Notes: generated by a model not told the origin, from the sequence alone. A DNA stretch of 64,000 bases from Aquabacter spiritensis (GCF_004346185.1 NZ_SMAI01000001.1:496001-560000), one strand, 5' to 3'. Positions 30,337 to 39,844 are shown, numbered from the stretch's first letter. A program made the numbers and translations.

Positions 30337-31287
30337 TCAGAGGGTTCGTCCGATCGCGAGGAACTTCTCGCGCCGCGCCTTGCGCAAAGCCGGACCGTCG
30401 AGGTCTTTCAGACCGGCAAGCGCGGTCTCGATCGCCTCCGAGGTCGCCGCGATCGCCGTCGGCGCGTCGCGATGGGCGCCGCCGGCCGGCTCGCGGACGA
30501 TCGTGTCGACCACGCCGAACCGCATGAGATCCTGGGCGGTGATCTTCATGTTGGTCGCGGCATCCTGGGCCTTCGCCGTGTCGCGCCACAGGATCGAGGC
30601 TGCGCCCTCCGGCGAGATCACGCTGTAGATCGCATGCTCCAGCATGAGCACGGAATTCGCGGTGGCGAGGGCAATGGCGCCGCCCGATCCGCCTTCGCCG
30701 ATGATGACGGCGACATTGGGCACGCTGAGCCCGAGGCAGGCATCCGTCGAGCGGGCGATCGCTTCGGCCTGGCCGCGCTCTTCCGCGCCGATGCCCGGAT
30801 AGGCCCCGGCGGTGTCGACGAGGGCGATCACCGGCACCTGGAACCGCTCGGCGAGTTCCATCAGACGCACCGCCTTGCGGTAGCCCTCGGGGCGCGCCAT
30901 GCCGAAATTGTGACGCAGCCGGGCCTCCGTGTTCGAGCCCTTCTCATGGCCGATGACGCACACCGCTTCGCCCTTGAAGCGGGCGAAGCCGCCGATGATC
31001 GCTTCGTCCTCGCCGAACTTGCGGTCGCCCGCGAGCGGCGTGAACTCGTCGAACAGGCCCTTGGCGAAATCGGAGAAGTGCGGCCGGGAGGGGTGCCGCG
31101 CGACCAGAGTCTTCTGCCAGGGCGTGAGATTGGAATAGAGCTGGGTCAACGCCTCGGCGGCCTTGGCCTCCAGCCTCTGCACCTCTTCCGCGATGGCGAC
31201 GCCGTCGCCGGTCGAGAGCGTGCGCAGCTCTTCGACCTTTGCCTCGAGCTCGGCCACGGGCTTTTCGAAGTCCAGATAGCTGCGCAT
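30337..31287 (-). CDS. accA: Acetyl-CoA carboxylase carboxyltransferase subunit alpha
   Basis: The alpha chain of the carboxyltransferase that transfers CO2 from biotin to acetyl-CoA, the first step of fatty-acid synthesis, in an alpha2-beta2 complex with AccD. The 316-residue protein begins MRSYLDFEKPVAELEAKVEELR, as expected. It carries LTPWQKTLVARHPSRPHF, ALVDTAGAYPGIGAEERGQAEAIA, IIGEGGSGGAIALATAN and YSVISPEGAASILWRD, all AccA hallmarks. ATG 31287 has a GGACAGG element upstream; the longer open frame to 31470 is unsupported. It diverges from the small-protein gene at 31470. Confidence 0.97.
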   Translation of the reverse strand: MRSYLDFEKPVAELEAKVEELRTLSTGDGVAIAEEVQRLEAKAAEALTQLYSNLTPWQKTLVARHPSRPHFSDFAKGLFDEFTPLAGDRKFGEDEAIIGGFARFKGEAVCVIGHEKGSNTEARLRHNFGMARPEGYRKAVRLMELAERFQVPVIALVDTAGAYPGIGAEERGQAEAIARSTDACLGLSVPNVAVIIGEGGSGGAIALATANSVLMLEHAIYSVISPEGAASILWRDTAKAQDAATNMKITAQDLMRFGVVDTIVREPAGGAHRDAPTAIAATSEAIETALAGLKDLDGPALRKARREKFLAIGRTL

Positions 31288-31469
31288 GCCTGTCCGTTGG
31301 TTCCGGGAAGAAGGGAGCCGGCACGTCGCCGGCCCGGGCGCGCGCGGAAGCTGCCCGCGGGGGGCCGCCGAGTCAAGCTTCGCAGGACAAGGCGGCATTT
31401 CACCCGGCCTCCGCAACTTCGACGCGCCGACGGCGTTCTTCGATATGGATATGAACCCGAAGGCCCGCA

Positions 31470-31688
31470 ATGCCCCATTCGTCAGATGACACCGCAGACC
31501 GTCCGCATCCCGATGCCCCGTCCGGCGCCGAGCCGGGGGCGAAGACGGAGGAGAAGCGGAAAGCGGGGGCCGATCCGGCCGCCGGTCCCCATGCCAAGCC
31601 CCATCTCGTCGATGAGGAGAAGACCCCCGGCGCCGGAAGCCTGCCCGATCCCGACAAGCCGCACGAGGGCGACGCCACCACGGGCTGA
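31470..31688 (+). CDS. Small disordered hydrophilic protein
   Basis: A 72-residue protein made mostly of Asp, Glu, Lys, Pro, Gly and Ala, with no hydrophobic core and therefore probably unstructured. Its C-terminal half (HLVDEEKTPGAGSLPDPDKP, then DATTG at the end) resembles a pattern of short uncharacterised alphaproteobacterial proteins with a TPG-G-LP element; this is recalled, not searched. AAGG lies about six bases before the ATG. It diverges from accA and precedes yggT by 134 bp. Function unknown. Confidence 0.6.
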   Translation: MPHSSDDTADRPHPDAPSGAEPGAKTEEKRKAGADPAAGPHAKPHLVDEEKTPGAGSLPDPDKPHEGDATTG

Positions 31689-31822
31689 CGCGGCCGGAGG
31701 ACCCCGGCGCTCGGCTTCGGCGCGATGCGAAAGACCGCTCTGTTCAATCGGCCTCGCCTTGGCTATTGCTGCTGCCCGAACGTGCGGGCGACGCTCGTGG
31801 GCCGCCCCGCCTGCCGAGGATT

Positions 31823-32122
31823 ATGCTGACGATGCGCGCCATACTCGACGTCATCCTGATCGTGCTCCAGCTCTATGTCTGGGTGCTGATCGCCGCTGCC
31901 GTGCTGTCCTGGCTGGTGGCGTTCAACGTGGTGAACCCGCACAATCAGTTCGTCCGCACGATCGGCGAGGTCATCTATCGCATGACCGAGCCCGTGCTGG
32001 CGCCGATCCGCCGCATCCTGCCGAGCCTCGGCGGCCTCGATCTGTCGCCGATGGTGCTGATCCTGATTATCTTCTTCATCGAGCGGGTGATCGGTCTCTA
32101 CATCTACCCTTACGTCTTCTGA
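31823..32122 (+). CDS. yggT: YggT family membrane protein
   Basis: A 99-residue inner-membrane protein with two hydrophobic segments (about 8-28 and 73-93) and the YggT core IGEVIYRMTEPVLAPIRRILPSLGGLDLSP between them. Family members are linked to osmotic tolerance and, in some species, to division-plane or photosystem assembly; the exact role here is unknown. Two starts are possible: 31823 (MLTMRAILDVI) or 31832 (MRAILDVI, which fits relatives better). GAGG at 31816-31819 is three bases from the first and twelve from the second. The DUF167 gene begins six bases after the stop, as is common for this pair. Confidence 0.9.
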   Translation: MLTMRAILDVILIVLQLYVWVLIAAAVLSWLVAFNVVNPHNQFVRTIGEVIYRMTEPVLAPIRRILPSLGGLDLSPMVLILIIFFIERVIGLYIYPYVF

Positions 32123-32128
32123 CCCGGC

Positions 32129-32446
32129 GTGCCGTTCTGGCAGGCCGATGCCGGCGGCTTTTCCGTCCGGGTGCGGGTGACGCCGAAGGGCGGCCGCGAC
32201 GCCATCGACGGGCCGGCACGGCTCGCGGACGGAAGCGACGTGCTGAAAGTGCGCGTGCGGGTCGCGCCGGAAGACGGTGCGGCGAATGCCGCGGTCGGGC
32301 GGGTCCTGGCCGAGGCGTTCGACCTCGCCCCCTCGCGGGTCGTCCTCGCCGCAGGCGCGACCAGCCGCATCAAGACATTCCGCCTGGACGGGGACCTCGG
32401 CACGCTCGCCACGATCGCCGCCGCTCTCGCCTCATCCAAGGATTGA
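32129..32446 (+). CDS. yggU: DUF167 family protein (YggU-like)
   Basis: A 105-residue cytoplasmic alpha/beta protein of the DUF167 family. It contains FSVRVRVTPKGGRDAIDG, the conserved VAPEDGAANAAVGRVLAEAF, and SRVVLAAGATSRIKTFRLDGD. The start is GTG at 32129, six bases after the yggT stop, so translation is probably coupled. The biochemical function of the family is not established. It is the last gene before a 489-bp gap that leads to the end of the autotransporter gene. Confidence 0.88.
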   Translation: MPFWQADAGGFSVRVRVTPKGGRDAIDGPARLADGSDVLKVRVRVAPEDGAANAAVGRVLAEAFDLAPSRVVLAAGATSRIKTFRLDGDLGTLATIAAALASSKD

Positions 32447-32935
32447 GCGGCATCGGCCGGACGGCATGCTCCCGTGCGATCTTCGACCGCGGGGAAAACG
32501 ACCGAACAGCGCGAGAACGCCCTCGACGCATCCGCATCGCGCCTTCCGGCAACCATGGAGAAATATAGATATATCGAGCAACTTTTGCGCGATATGCTCC
32601 GGTTTCAACCCTGGGCGCGGTGAGAACACCGAACGAAGCCATCCATCACCCACGCCGCGCCTTGCCATGGCGAAGATGCTCCTGCGCGAATCCCTTGGGC
32701 GCCGACCCTTCCGCTGTTTCCGAGATCCCGCGGGAGTGACCACCGTCCGCGGTGGCTGGATGTTCCGGCATGACCCGCGCGCATCGGATGCGCGCGATGC
32801 CGGTTACCGGCCTGTGGGACGAGATCCATCCCCCAGGCCGATATCCCTCCAGCAGAACCGCCGCGGTCCGATATGTAAACGCCAGGCAACATCGGCGAAC
32901 TCAAGAGTTTCATGAGCTCGACTGCCCGATTTGCG
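32447..32935. other. Gene-free region with clustered palindromes between DUF167 and the autotransporter
   Basis: 489 bp between convergent genes. No frame shows family-like sequence. A short AT-rich patch lies near 32560-32600. Four dyads are packed in 32726-32811, described separately. The remainder shows nothing I can interpret. Confidence 0.45.
32726..32811. repeat. Cluster of four short dyads, possible bidirectional terminator
   Basis: Seen in order: TCCCGCGGGA (32726-32735); CCACCG-TCCG-CGGTGG (32740-32755); CGCGCGCATC-G-GATGCGCGCG (32776-32796, ten perfect pairs around one base); and GCCGGT-T-ACCGGC (32799-32811). None has a U-run. They sit between two convergent transcripts, where they could block read-through, or could form a REP-like element. 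Confidence 0.5.
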
Positions 32936-35900
32936 TCAGAACGGAACGGAGAAGCGGGCACTCAGCTCCTGACCCAGGAAGTCGTTTCCGATCTGTGCCT
33001 TGTAATCGGCCCTCAGCTCCAGGCCGCCAACATGATAAAGCTGCAGGCCGAGGCCGACATCGAGCAGGGTGTCGGGCATGGAGACCGTGGTGGTGTAGGT
33101 GGGCACGCCCACGCCGACGCCCTCAAGGCTGGTCTCCGTGTCGAGACCGTCATTGGACAGGAAGGTGGCACCGACGGAGGCGTAAGGCCGCAGCCAGGCA
33201 TCCGGACTCACATTGAACCGCGCGCCCATCTCCAGATTAGGGCTGAAGGCGAAGGTCCATTCGTTCATGTCGCCGAACAGCAGGTTGACGCCGGCAGCCG
33301 GACTTTCCGAATAGCCGGGCATGTAGGTGTAGATGACGTCGAAGTCCGCATAGGGCTTCAGGTACCAATCCGTGAAGGCGAACTCGTAGGCCGCCCGGAG
33401 CCGGCCGCCGGCGGTGAAAATGCCGGTGCTGCTCTGCGTCAGGTAGGTGTTGGAGCCGACTTGGACATATCGGTCGTTGTCGAACCCCCCGAAGCCCACA
33501 TGGGCGGCGGCAGAGAGCAGCCAGGGACCGATCTGGCGCTTCAGGGCCACCGAAGCATCGGCCGCCTGGCCGTCCGTATCGGACCAGCCGTTGGCGGGCG
33601 AGACGGACGAGGTGGTGAAGGCCGCCGTCACGCCAAGGAACCAGTCGGTGAGGATCTCCTTCTGGGCACCCACGCGGTAGGTCAGCGCGTTCACCGTGTA
33701 TCCGTTCACCTGGTTCGTGGAATACTGCTCCGTGCGCGAACCGCTGAGACGCGCCCACGCGCAGTCCGTCTCTTGGAGCAGCGTCCCGGTTCCGGTGAAG
33801 ACAGGGCAGCTCTGAGAGGCGCTCATGGACGCCCGCGCGCCATGGGTCTGGGTGATTGCGGGCGTATTGTTCTCCTCCGCCGACAGGCTGTTCATTTGCT
33901 GCTCATAGGCGGCGGTGGAACCGATGGCGGCGAGGCTCGCAAAGAGGCTGCCCATGCCGTCCCCGCCGCTGGTCCAGGCGCTCTGGAGATGCTGGGCCAG
34001 GGCGACCTCGCTCGGGTTGAGGCTTGCGCCGGTGCCGGCGAAGTTGGCATTCGGCGTCAAGGTCGCCGTATTGCCATTCACCGAGACGCTCCAGGTGATC
34101 GGGGCGCTTACGGGGAATGCGCTTGCGACAGTCGTCGTGGCGCTGGCCGCGCCCTGGACGCCGCCAGTCGCCGTGACGATCGAGAAGCCCCCCGGCAGCA
34201 GGCTGTTCATTGCATTCACGGTCACCTGGCCACCGAGCGTGACGGCGCCGGTGACGGCGAGAACGTCGTTTTGCCGGCCGGCTGCCGCGCTCGAATCCAC
34301 GTCCACCAGCAATCGACCCGTACTTTGCTGGGAAAAGGCGCCGGTGAGGCTGGCGACGGCGATGTTGCTCACGCCACCAATATCGAACGTACCGGCGTTG
34401 CTGAAGATGCCGTTCTTGCCGAGATTGACGGTGCTCGCAGTGCGATAGGTGCCGCCAGCCATGTTGTCGAATTGGTTGGCTTCCTCCGTTCCGCCACTGG
34501 CCAGATTGATGTTGCCGGTGATGGTCCCGTAATTGGTGACCACTTCGCGACCGAAAGAGGCCAGGATGGCGGTACCCGATGTCGCGCTGACTGTGCTGCC
34601 CTTTTCGACGGTGATGGAGTTGTAGCTTTTTCCATAGGCGCCGCCGTCGAGCACAATGGCCGCACCGGTTCCCGAACCGCCGGTGAAGGTGCCGGTCAGA
34701 TCGAGCGAAATGGCGCCGCCAGCGACGTCCGATTGGGCCAGTCCACTCTGATCCAGGAAGCCGCTCTGGGCATAGATCGCAATCGAATTCTCGCCCGTAG
34801 CCAGCACGGAACCCACCAGATTCATAGTGATCGTCCCGCCGGTTCCGTCATCCGGCGCAATGCGGCCGGTATCGCTGGAGCTGGACTGCGAGGTGATGGG
34901 CACGATCAGGCCGTTCTCGTCGGCCGCCGCACCGCCGCTGCCGCCGATGGACTGGGCGTAAATGCCATGGGCATTCTTGCCTGAGGTCGTGATGGAAAAG
35001 CTGGAGCCGGCCGTCTGCCCCATCTGAACCAGGATGGCGCCGCCGGATCCGCTCGCCGCCGCGTCGGCGATGAGGGAGGTCATGTCCGAAGCATGACTTT
35101 CGGAATCTCCGAGTGGGGTGCTGAAGCTTCCGGAATAGCCCCCGCCGCCGCCGACGGATTGCAGAAAGACCGCCGTGGCCCCAGTTCCGCTGGTGGCGAT
35201 CGACGAGGTGCCGTCGAAGGTGAGCGTGACATTGCCGCCACTGCCGCCAGGGCCGCCGTCTCCGCCTGCTCCGAGCGTCAGGTTCGTCATCAGCACCGAA
35301 CCGCCCTGGCCGTCGGAGCCGAAACCGCCGCCGCCGCCGATCGACTGGGCGAAGATGCCGAAGGAATTGTTGCCTTTGGTCGTGATGGACCCGGACTGGG
35401 TGATGGACACCGCTCCGCCGTCACCGCCCCCGCTGCCTTTGCCGCCGAGGGTGAGGCCGATGGCGGGCGCGGGCAAGACGTCGGTCTGGTCGACGCCCGA
35501 GACGGCGGTGGCACCAATTCCGTCCATAATGGCCGCCACGACCTGCAGGGCATCGTTGAGATCGCCATCGTCGCTGACGCTGGAGGCCTCGGCCGGGTCC
35601 GCCTGGTTTATGACGAACATGCCGCCGCCGCCGCCGACAGACTGGGCGACGAGCGCGTGGGATTCTTCGCCCGATGTCGTGATGGAGCCGGAATTGGTGA
35701 CGGCGACCGCGCCTCCCGGCGAGCTCTTGCCACCGTTCCCGCCAAGATTGAGGTTCGCCGAGATGCTGATGGACTGAGAGTTCAGGCCCACGCCGCCGAC
35801 ACCACCGCCCCCGCCCACGGACTGGGCCAGGAGCCCCAGGGAGGAGGCTCCATAGGTCGTGAGCGTGCCGGTATTGTTGACGCTCACCCCGCCGCCGGCC

Positions 35901-38900
35901 CCACCGTCGCCGCCGCTCGCTCCGATAGACAGCGTGAGATTCAGGTTGTTGCTGCCGGAAGAATAGGCGCCGCCGCCGCTGCCGCCGCCGCCGCCGACCG
36001 ACTGGGCGAAGATGGCGAACGAACCTTCCTGATTCGTCGTTACCGCCCCATCGTTGGTCACATCCACTGCACCACCATCCCCACCGGCGCCTCCCGCGCC
36101 GCCAAATGTAAGGGTGAGGCCGGCATTCACAGGCAGCTTGCTATCCTTTGATTGCGCATCGAGTTTGTCCCGCGCGCTCTTAAGATTTGTGAACAGTGCG
36201 CTTCCGGCATTCTTGAGATCCGCGAAGATTCCCTCCGCTTCCTTTGTCGTCGCAGCCGAACCGCTGCCGAAAATGGACTTGAGGTAGCTGATCGTGCTTG
36301 TCGCGAGGGTTGTGGCTGTGCTGTTGATATCGTCCTTTACGCTCTGATTGGCGAACGAATAGTACTTTCCCACCTCCTTCAAGGTCTTCTTGACGGTGGC
36401 CCAAGTGGAGGTGTCGTCCCCGGTCGTCTGCGACGTCATGCTTCCGCCGGCGCCGCCGCCGCCGCCCACCGACTGCGCCTGAATGCCATGGGACGCCTCG
36501 GCGTAGGTCGTAATGGAGGCGCCTTTTTCATTGGTCACGGTCACTTGCCCGCCCGAGCTGGCCGTGCCGCCCGCGCCGCCAATGCTCACGCTGGCATTCA
36601 GGGTTCCTGTGCCGCCGCCACTATAGCCACCCCCCATGCCGCCGCCGCCGCCCACGGACTGGGCGAATATGCCGACCGAATTGCTGCCGTGCACGTTGAT
36701 GGTGCCGGAATTCGTCGCGGTGACGTCGCCCCCATGCCCGCCGCCGCCGCCCGAGCCGCCCAGGCCGACCGACACGGTGATGGAATCGCCCATGGGTATG
36801 GCCGCGGTGGCATCGTTCGCCGTGCCGAGCGAAGGGATGCCCACCTGGGCGCTGGCGGTGCCCGTGCCGCCATCGCCGCCGCCACCGCCGACGCTGGCGG
36901 CCGTGATGGCATTGGACAAGGTCCCGTAGGTGGTGATGGTCCCCTCGTTGGTGACCGTCACGTCCCCGCCGCCGCCGCCGCCCTCTCCACTGCCGCCAAG
37001 CGAGGCTGTGATGCCGACGTTCGGCGCTGTGCCGAGCATGTCGCTGGCGGTCACCGAATTCCCGCCGTCGCCGCCGCCGCCACCGACGCTCAGCGCCTTG
37101 ATGCCGGCCGAGTTGATGCCGTTCGTGGTGATCTGCCCGTTTTTTTCGTTGTCCACGGTCACGGCACCGGCATCGCCACCGCCGCCGCCCGAACCGCCCA
37201 CGGCAGTGGTGATGGAGATGGCGGGAATCGTCACGTCGCCCGCTTTGAAGCCGACCGCGACCGCGGTCGCGCTGGCCTGCCCTCCGCGTCCGCCGCCGCC
37301 GCCGATCGATTGGGCGATGATCGCGGGTGCGTCACTATTGCCGGTGTCGATGGTCCCATTGTTGCGGACAGAAACCTCGCCACCTGCGCCACCACCGGCA
37401 CCGCTGCCGCCGATGGCGACAGAGACAGAGATCAAAAGGCCACCCGACAGGGCATTCGCGCTTCCGCCCGCGCCGCCGTTCCCACCGATGGACTGGGCGA
37501 AGATACCGGCGGCAGAGACCCCGGTCGTAGCAATTTTGGCGGGACCGTTCCCTTTTTCGTCGGTGATATTGCTGACAATGACGGTGCCGGCGTCGCCGCC
37601 GGAGCCGCCCGCACCGCCGAGGGAGACCGCGTAGAACGCGCCCACGGACGAGGCGTTACCGCCGTCGCCGCCGTTCCCGCCGATGGACTGGGCAAGGATG
37701 CCGAAAGCTTGTCCACCCGCCGTCAGGATTTCACCGGAATTGATGACCTGAACGCTTCCGCCGGTACCGCCGGCACCGCCGGCACCGCCGCTGGCTTTGA
37801 ACAGGCCGCTCGCTGATCCGCCCGCTTCAGGCGACGAGCCCGGCTGAGAGATATCTGGAGCGAAGTCGCCGGATCCGAACAGGGACGTGGAACTGCCGCC
37901 TCCGACGCTCTGCGCGACGATGCCCACGGCATATTCGCCCGCCGTCGTGATACTTGCCGTGCTGGCATTCACGATACCGACCAGATCCGCGTCGCCGCCA
38001 TTACCGCCGCCGCCGCCCTGCGAGGAAAGGAAGCCATCGCTGATGCTTCCGCTTCCGCCGGCGCCGCCGACGCTCAAGGCATAAATGCCAAATGCGTAAA
38101 GGCCGGCTGTGCTGATACTGCCCGCATTGGCGACGGATACGATGCCGCTCGAGCCGCCATTGCCGCCATTATAGGGATCGCCACCGTCCGACTCCGCCAG
38201 CCCGCCGACACCACCGATGCTCTGGGCGACGATGGCGATGGCGCGGTCGCCGGTGGTGGTGATCTGGCCGTTGCTGGTCACGCTGACCGAGGGGGTCTCG
38301 ACCGAATCCGCCGCCGATCCGCCGGTGCCGCCCGCGATGTTGTCACCAGCACCGCCCCAGCCGCCGACGGCTTCGGCGATGACCGCGGGCGCATCATTTC
38401 CGCTCGTCGTCACCGTCGCCGATGCCTTGAGCGTGACGGCCACGGTGCCGAGCGCGCCTCCGTTTCCGGGAGGGTTCCCACGGTCCCAGGAATTGGTTCC
38501 ATCCCCGCCGTTCGTACCCGCATAGATCCCGGCAATCCCGTTGCCTTCCGCGATGATCAGAACGGGATCGGTGCTCGTCGCCCCGGTCGTGGAACTGGAC
38601 GCCGTGCCGATGGTCACCGTCGCCGCGCCGCCATTGCCGCCGGAGGACGGCTGCCATCCGCCATGGGCTTGGGTGATAAGAACATAGCCGCTGGTGGTGG
38701 CATCGGTTGCGGTGGAGCCGTCCGACGTGGTCGATCCGCTCGCCACGTCGGGGCGGGTCAGCTGAAGCGTGCCGGACGTGATGGTGGTTGTGGCATTGCC
38801 GCCATTGCCGCCGGTGATACCCGACAGGATGCCCTCATCAGACGCTGAATATATGGTCTGGCCTGCAGACGCATCGACGACGACGAGGCGGTTCGCATAG

Positions 38901-39637
38901 GCGTTGTAGGAAAAGGACTCTGATCCGGACGCGCTCTGCACGGCGCTGATGGAGCCGCTCGTCATGGCGAAGGTCGCGGTGCCGCCATGTCCGCCCAGTC
39001 CGTCGATCGAGGGATCGGCAACCCAATACGGATAAGAGCCGCCCGTGCCGCCCCAGGCCGACACGAGGACGACCGGCGTAACCACCACGGTCGTGGGCAA
39101 GCCTGTGTTGGGATCATTGAGCTGAGGAACCGGAATGGAGAACGAAGCCCCGTTCCCCAGCGCGATCGTGCCGGAATTCGTGAATGTGGCGGTGCCGCCA
39201 TTCCCGCCATTGGCATTGGCCATGGACGGCTCGCTGGTGTCGCCCGTCCCGCCCGTACCGCCCGTCGCGGTGATGGAGAGGGTGGAGTAGGTGGGGCCGG
39301 ATGGCGTGCCCGCGGAGGTCAACGTGACCGCGGAGCTATTCTCGACCGATACGGAGCCCGCATCCGTCCCATTCGTCGCATCGGTGGATCCGATTAAATG
39401 AGAGACGCCATCCGAGCCATTCTGGCCGTTGGCGCTGTAGCAGCACAGAGTCAGCGGACCTGCCGGGATCTGAGCCGGGGCCTGGGCATGAGCGGAGAGG
39501 GGCAGGAGACCGGCAAGGATGCCGCCGAGCGCCGTGCCGGTTGCAAGGCGCACCAAACGCGAACGCCGTGAAATGGCGACCTGACCAGGCGCCGTGTTTC
39601 GCCCGCGATTTCCGGATGCATACTGCTTGCTCGACAT
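32936..39637 (-). CDS. Giant autotransporter adhesin-like protein with Gly-rich beta-helix repeats
   Basis: A type V secreted protein of 2233 residues. The N-terminus has basic residues (ISRRSRLVRLATGTALGG) and a signal peptide likely cut after AHA. The passenger (about 40-1930) is built of loose repeats of roughly 45-65 residues with the recurring theme of a Gly-rich stretch, then TTSG or ITTYG, then GIxAQSVGGGGGxGG, typical of a right-handed beta helix. About residues 1075-1165 interrupt the repeats with a Lys-rich helical insert. The last ~280 residues form the translocator barrel, from DCAWARLSGSRTEQ to the terminal LSARFSVPF. ATG 39637 is chosen because GGGGG lies about seven bases upstream; an ATG at 39649 and one at 39712 are alternatives. 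Probable role: adhesion or aggregation. Confidence 0.9.
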   Translation of the reverse strand: MSSKQYASGNRGRNTAPGQVAISRRSRLVRLATGTALGGILAGLLPLSAHAQAPAQIPAGPLTLCCYSANGQNGSDGVSHLIGSTDATNGTDAGSVSVENSSAVTLTSAGTPSGPTYSTLSITATGGTGGTGDTSEPSMANANGGNGGTATFTNSGTIALGNGASFSIPVPQLNDPNTGLPTTVVVTPVVLVSAWGGTGGSYPYWVADPSIDGLGGHGGTATFAMTSGSISAVQSASGSESFSYNAYANRLVVVDASAGQTIYSASDEGILSGITGGNGGNATTTITSGTLQLTRPDVASGSTTSDGSTATDATTSGYVLITQAHGGWQPSSGGNGGAATVTIGTASSSTTGATSTDPVLIIAEGNGIAGIYAGTNGGDGTNSWDRGNPPGNGGALGTVAVTLKASATVTTSGNDAPAVIAEAVGGWGGAGDNIAGGTGGSAADSVETPSVSVTSNGQITTTGDRAIAIVAQSIGGVGGLAESDGGDPYNGGNGGSSGIVSVANAGSISTAGLYAFGIYALSVGGAGGSGSISDGFLSSQGGGGGNGGDADLVGIVNASTASITTAGEYAVGIVAQSVGGGSSTSLFGSGDFAPDISQPGSSPEAGGSASGLFKASGGAGGAGGTGGSVQVINSGEILTAGGQAFGILAQSIGGNGGDGGNASSVGAFYAVSLGGAGGSGGDAGTVIVSNITDEKGNGPAKIATTGVSAAGIFAQSIGGNGGAGGSANALSGGLLISVSVAIGGSGAGGGAGGEVSVRNNGTIDTGNSDAPAIIAQSIGGGGGRGGQASATAVAVGFKAGDVTIPAISITTAVGGSGGGGGDAGAVTVDNEKNGQITTNGINSAGIKALSVGGGGGDGGNSVTASDMLGTAPNVGITASLGGSGEGGGGGGDVTVTNEGTITTYGTLSNAITAASVGGGGGDGGTGTASAQVGIPSLGTANDATAAIPMGDSITVSVGLGGSGGGGGHGGDVTATNSGTINVHGSNSVGIFAQSVGGGGGMGGGYSGGGTGTLNASVSIGGAGGTASSGGQVTVTNEKGASITTYAEASHGIQAQSVGGGGGAGGSMTSQTTGDDTSTWATVKKTLKEVGKYYSFANQSVKDDINSTATTLATSTISYLKSIFGSGSAATTKEAEGIFADLKNAGSALFTNLKSARDKLDAQSKDSKLPVNAGLTLTFGGAGGAGGDGGAVDVTNDGAVTTNQEGSFAIFAQSVGGGGGSGGGAYSSGSNNLNLTLSIGASGGDGGAGGGVSVNNTGTLTTYGASSLGLLAQSVGGGGGVGGVGLNSQSISISANLNLGGNGGKSSPGGAVAVTNSGSITTSGEESHALVAQSVGGGGGMFVINQADPAEASSVSDDGDLNDALQVVAAIMDGIGATAVSGVDQTDVLPAPAIGLTLGGKGSGGGDGGAVSITQSGSITTKGNNSFGIFAQSIGGGGGFGSDGQGGSVLMTNLTLGAGGDGGPGGSGGNVTLTFDGTSSIATSGTGATAVFLQSVGGGGGYSGSFSTPLGDSESHASDMTSLIADAAASGSGGAILVQMGQTAGSSFSITTSGKNAHGIYAQSIGGSGGAAADENGLIVPITSQSSSSDTGRIAPDDGTGGTITMNLVGSVLATGENSIAIYAQSGFLDQSGLAQSDVAGGAISLDLTGTFTGGSGTGAAIVLDGGAYGKSYNSITVEKGSTVSATSGTAILASFGREVVTNYGTITGNINLASGGTEEANQFDNMAGGTYRTASTVNLGKNGIFSNAGTFDIGGVSNIAVASLTGAFSQQSTGRLLVDVDSSAAAGRQNDVLAVTGAVTLGGQVTVNAMNSLLPGGFSIVTATGGVQGAASATTTVASAFPVSAPITWSVSVNGNTATLTPNANFAGTGASLNPSEVALAQHLQSAWTSGGDGMGSLFASLAAIGSTAAYEQQMNSLSAEENNTPAITQTHGARASMSASQSCPVFTGTGTLLQETDCAWARLSGSRTEQYSTNQVNGYTVNALTYRVGAQKEILTDWFLGVTAAFTTSSVSPANGWSDTDGQAADASVALKRQIGPWLLSAAAHVGFGGFDNDRYVQVGSNTYLTQSSTGIFTAGGRLRAAYEFAFTDWYLKPYADFDVIYTYMPGYSESPAAGVNLLFGDMNEWTFAFSPNLEMGARFNVSPDAWLRPYASVGATFLSNDGLDTETSLEGVGVGVPTYTTTVSMPDTLLDVGLGLQLYHVGGLELRADYKAQIGNDFLGQELSARFSVPF

Positions 39638-39728
39638 CAGATCCCCCATTTTTGTCACCGCACGTTGTCGCCGCAGCGCAATGATGCCGCTTCCGCCACA
39701 CCATTCCTTCACTCTTCGGCATTCGGCC

Positions 39729-39809
39729 TCAGTCCACCCCGACTCCTAAATTCCGTTGATCGAAGTATTTGAAGTTTAATATAAAATAGCGCGCTCTTGG
39801 ATTGCGCAT
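39729..39809 (-). CDS. 26-codon leader ORF upstream of the autotransporter
   Basis: ATG at 39809 to TGA at 39729, reading MRNPRARYFILNFKYFDQRN and six more residues. It is preceded by AAGGAG three bases before the ATG, the best ribosome site in this region. It lies between the proposed promoter and the autotransporter start, 91 bases upstream of the latter. It could be a translated leader that tunes expression, or a chance ORF. No homologue is known to me. Confidence 0.35.
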   Translation of the reverse strand: MRNPRARYFILNFKYFDQRNLGVGVD

Positions 39810-39820
39810 AAACTCCTTCA

Positions 39821-39834
39821 AATTGTATACAATT
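39821..39834. promoter_or_regulatory. Perfect 14-bp palindrome, probable operator of the autotransporter gene
   Basis: AATTGTATACAATT reads the same on both strands. It contains ATTGTATACAAT, matching the TNGTATACNA-type sites of FCD-class GntR regulators. It lies just downstream of the proposed -10 element, at roughly +4 to +17, a position suited to repression. The binding protein is unknown. Confidence 0.5.
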
Positions 39835-39844
39835 ATTCTTTACA

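Noticed and set aside
32912-37816. Several long + strand open frames opposite the autotransporter
   Set aside because: They mirror the Gly-rich repeat codons of the autotransporter (Pro/Ala/Arg-rich), have no conserved motifs and no ribosome sites of note.
35100-38850. Regularly repeated CCGCCGCCG blocks considered as a CRISPR-like or satellite array
   Set aside because: The blocks are codons for the GGGG turns of the beta-helix repeats inside one continuous frame; spacing and sequence vary as expected for protein repeats.
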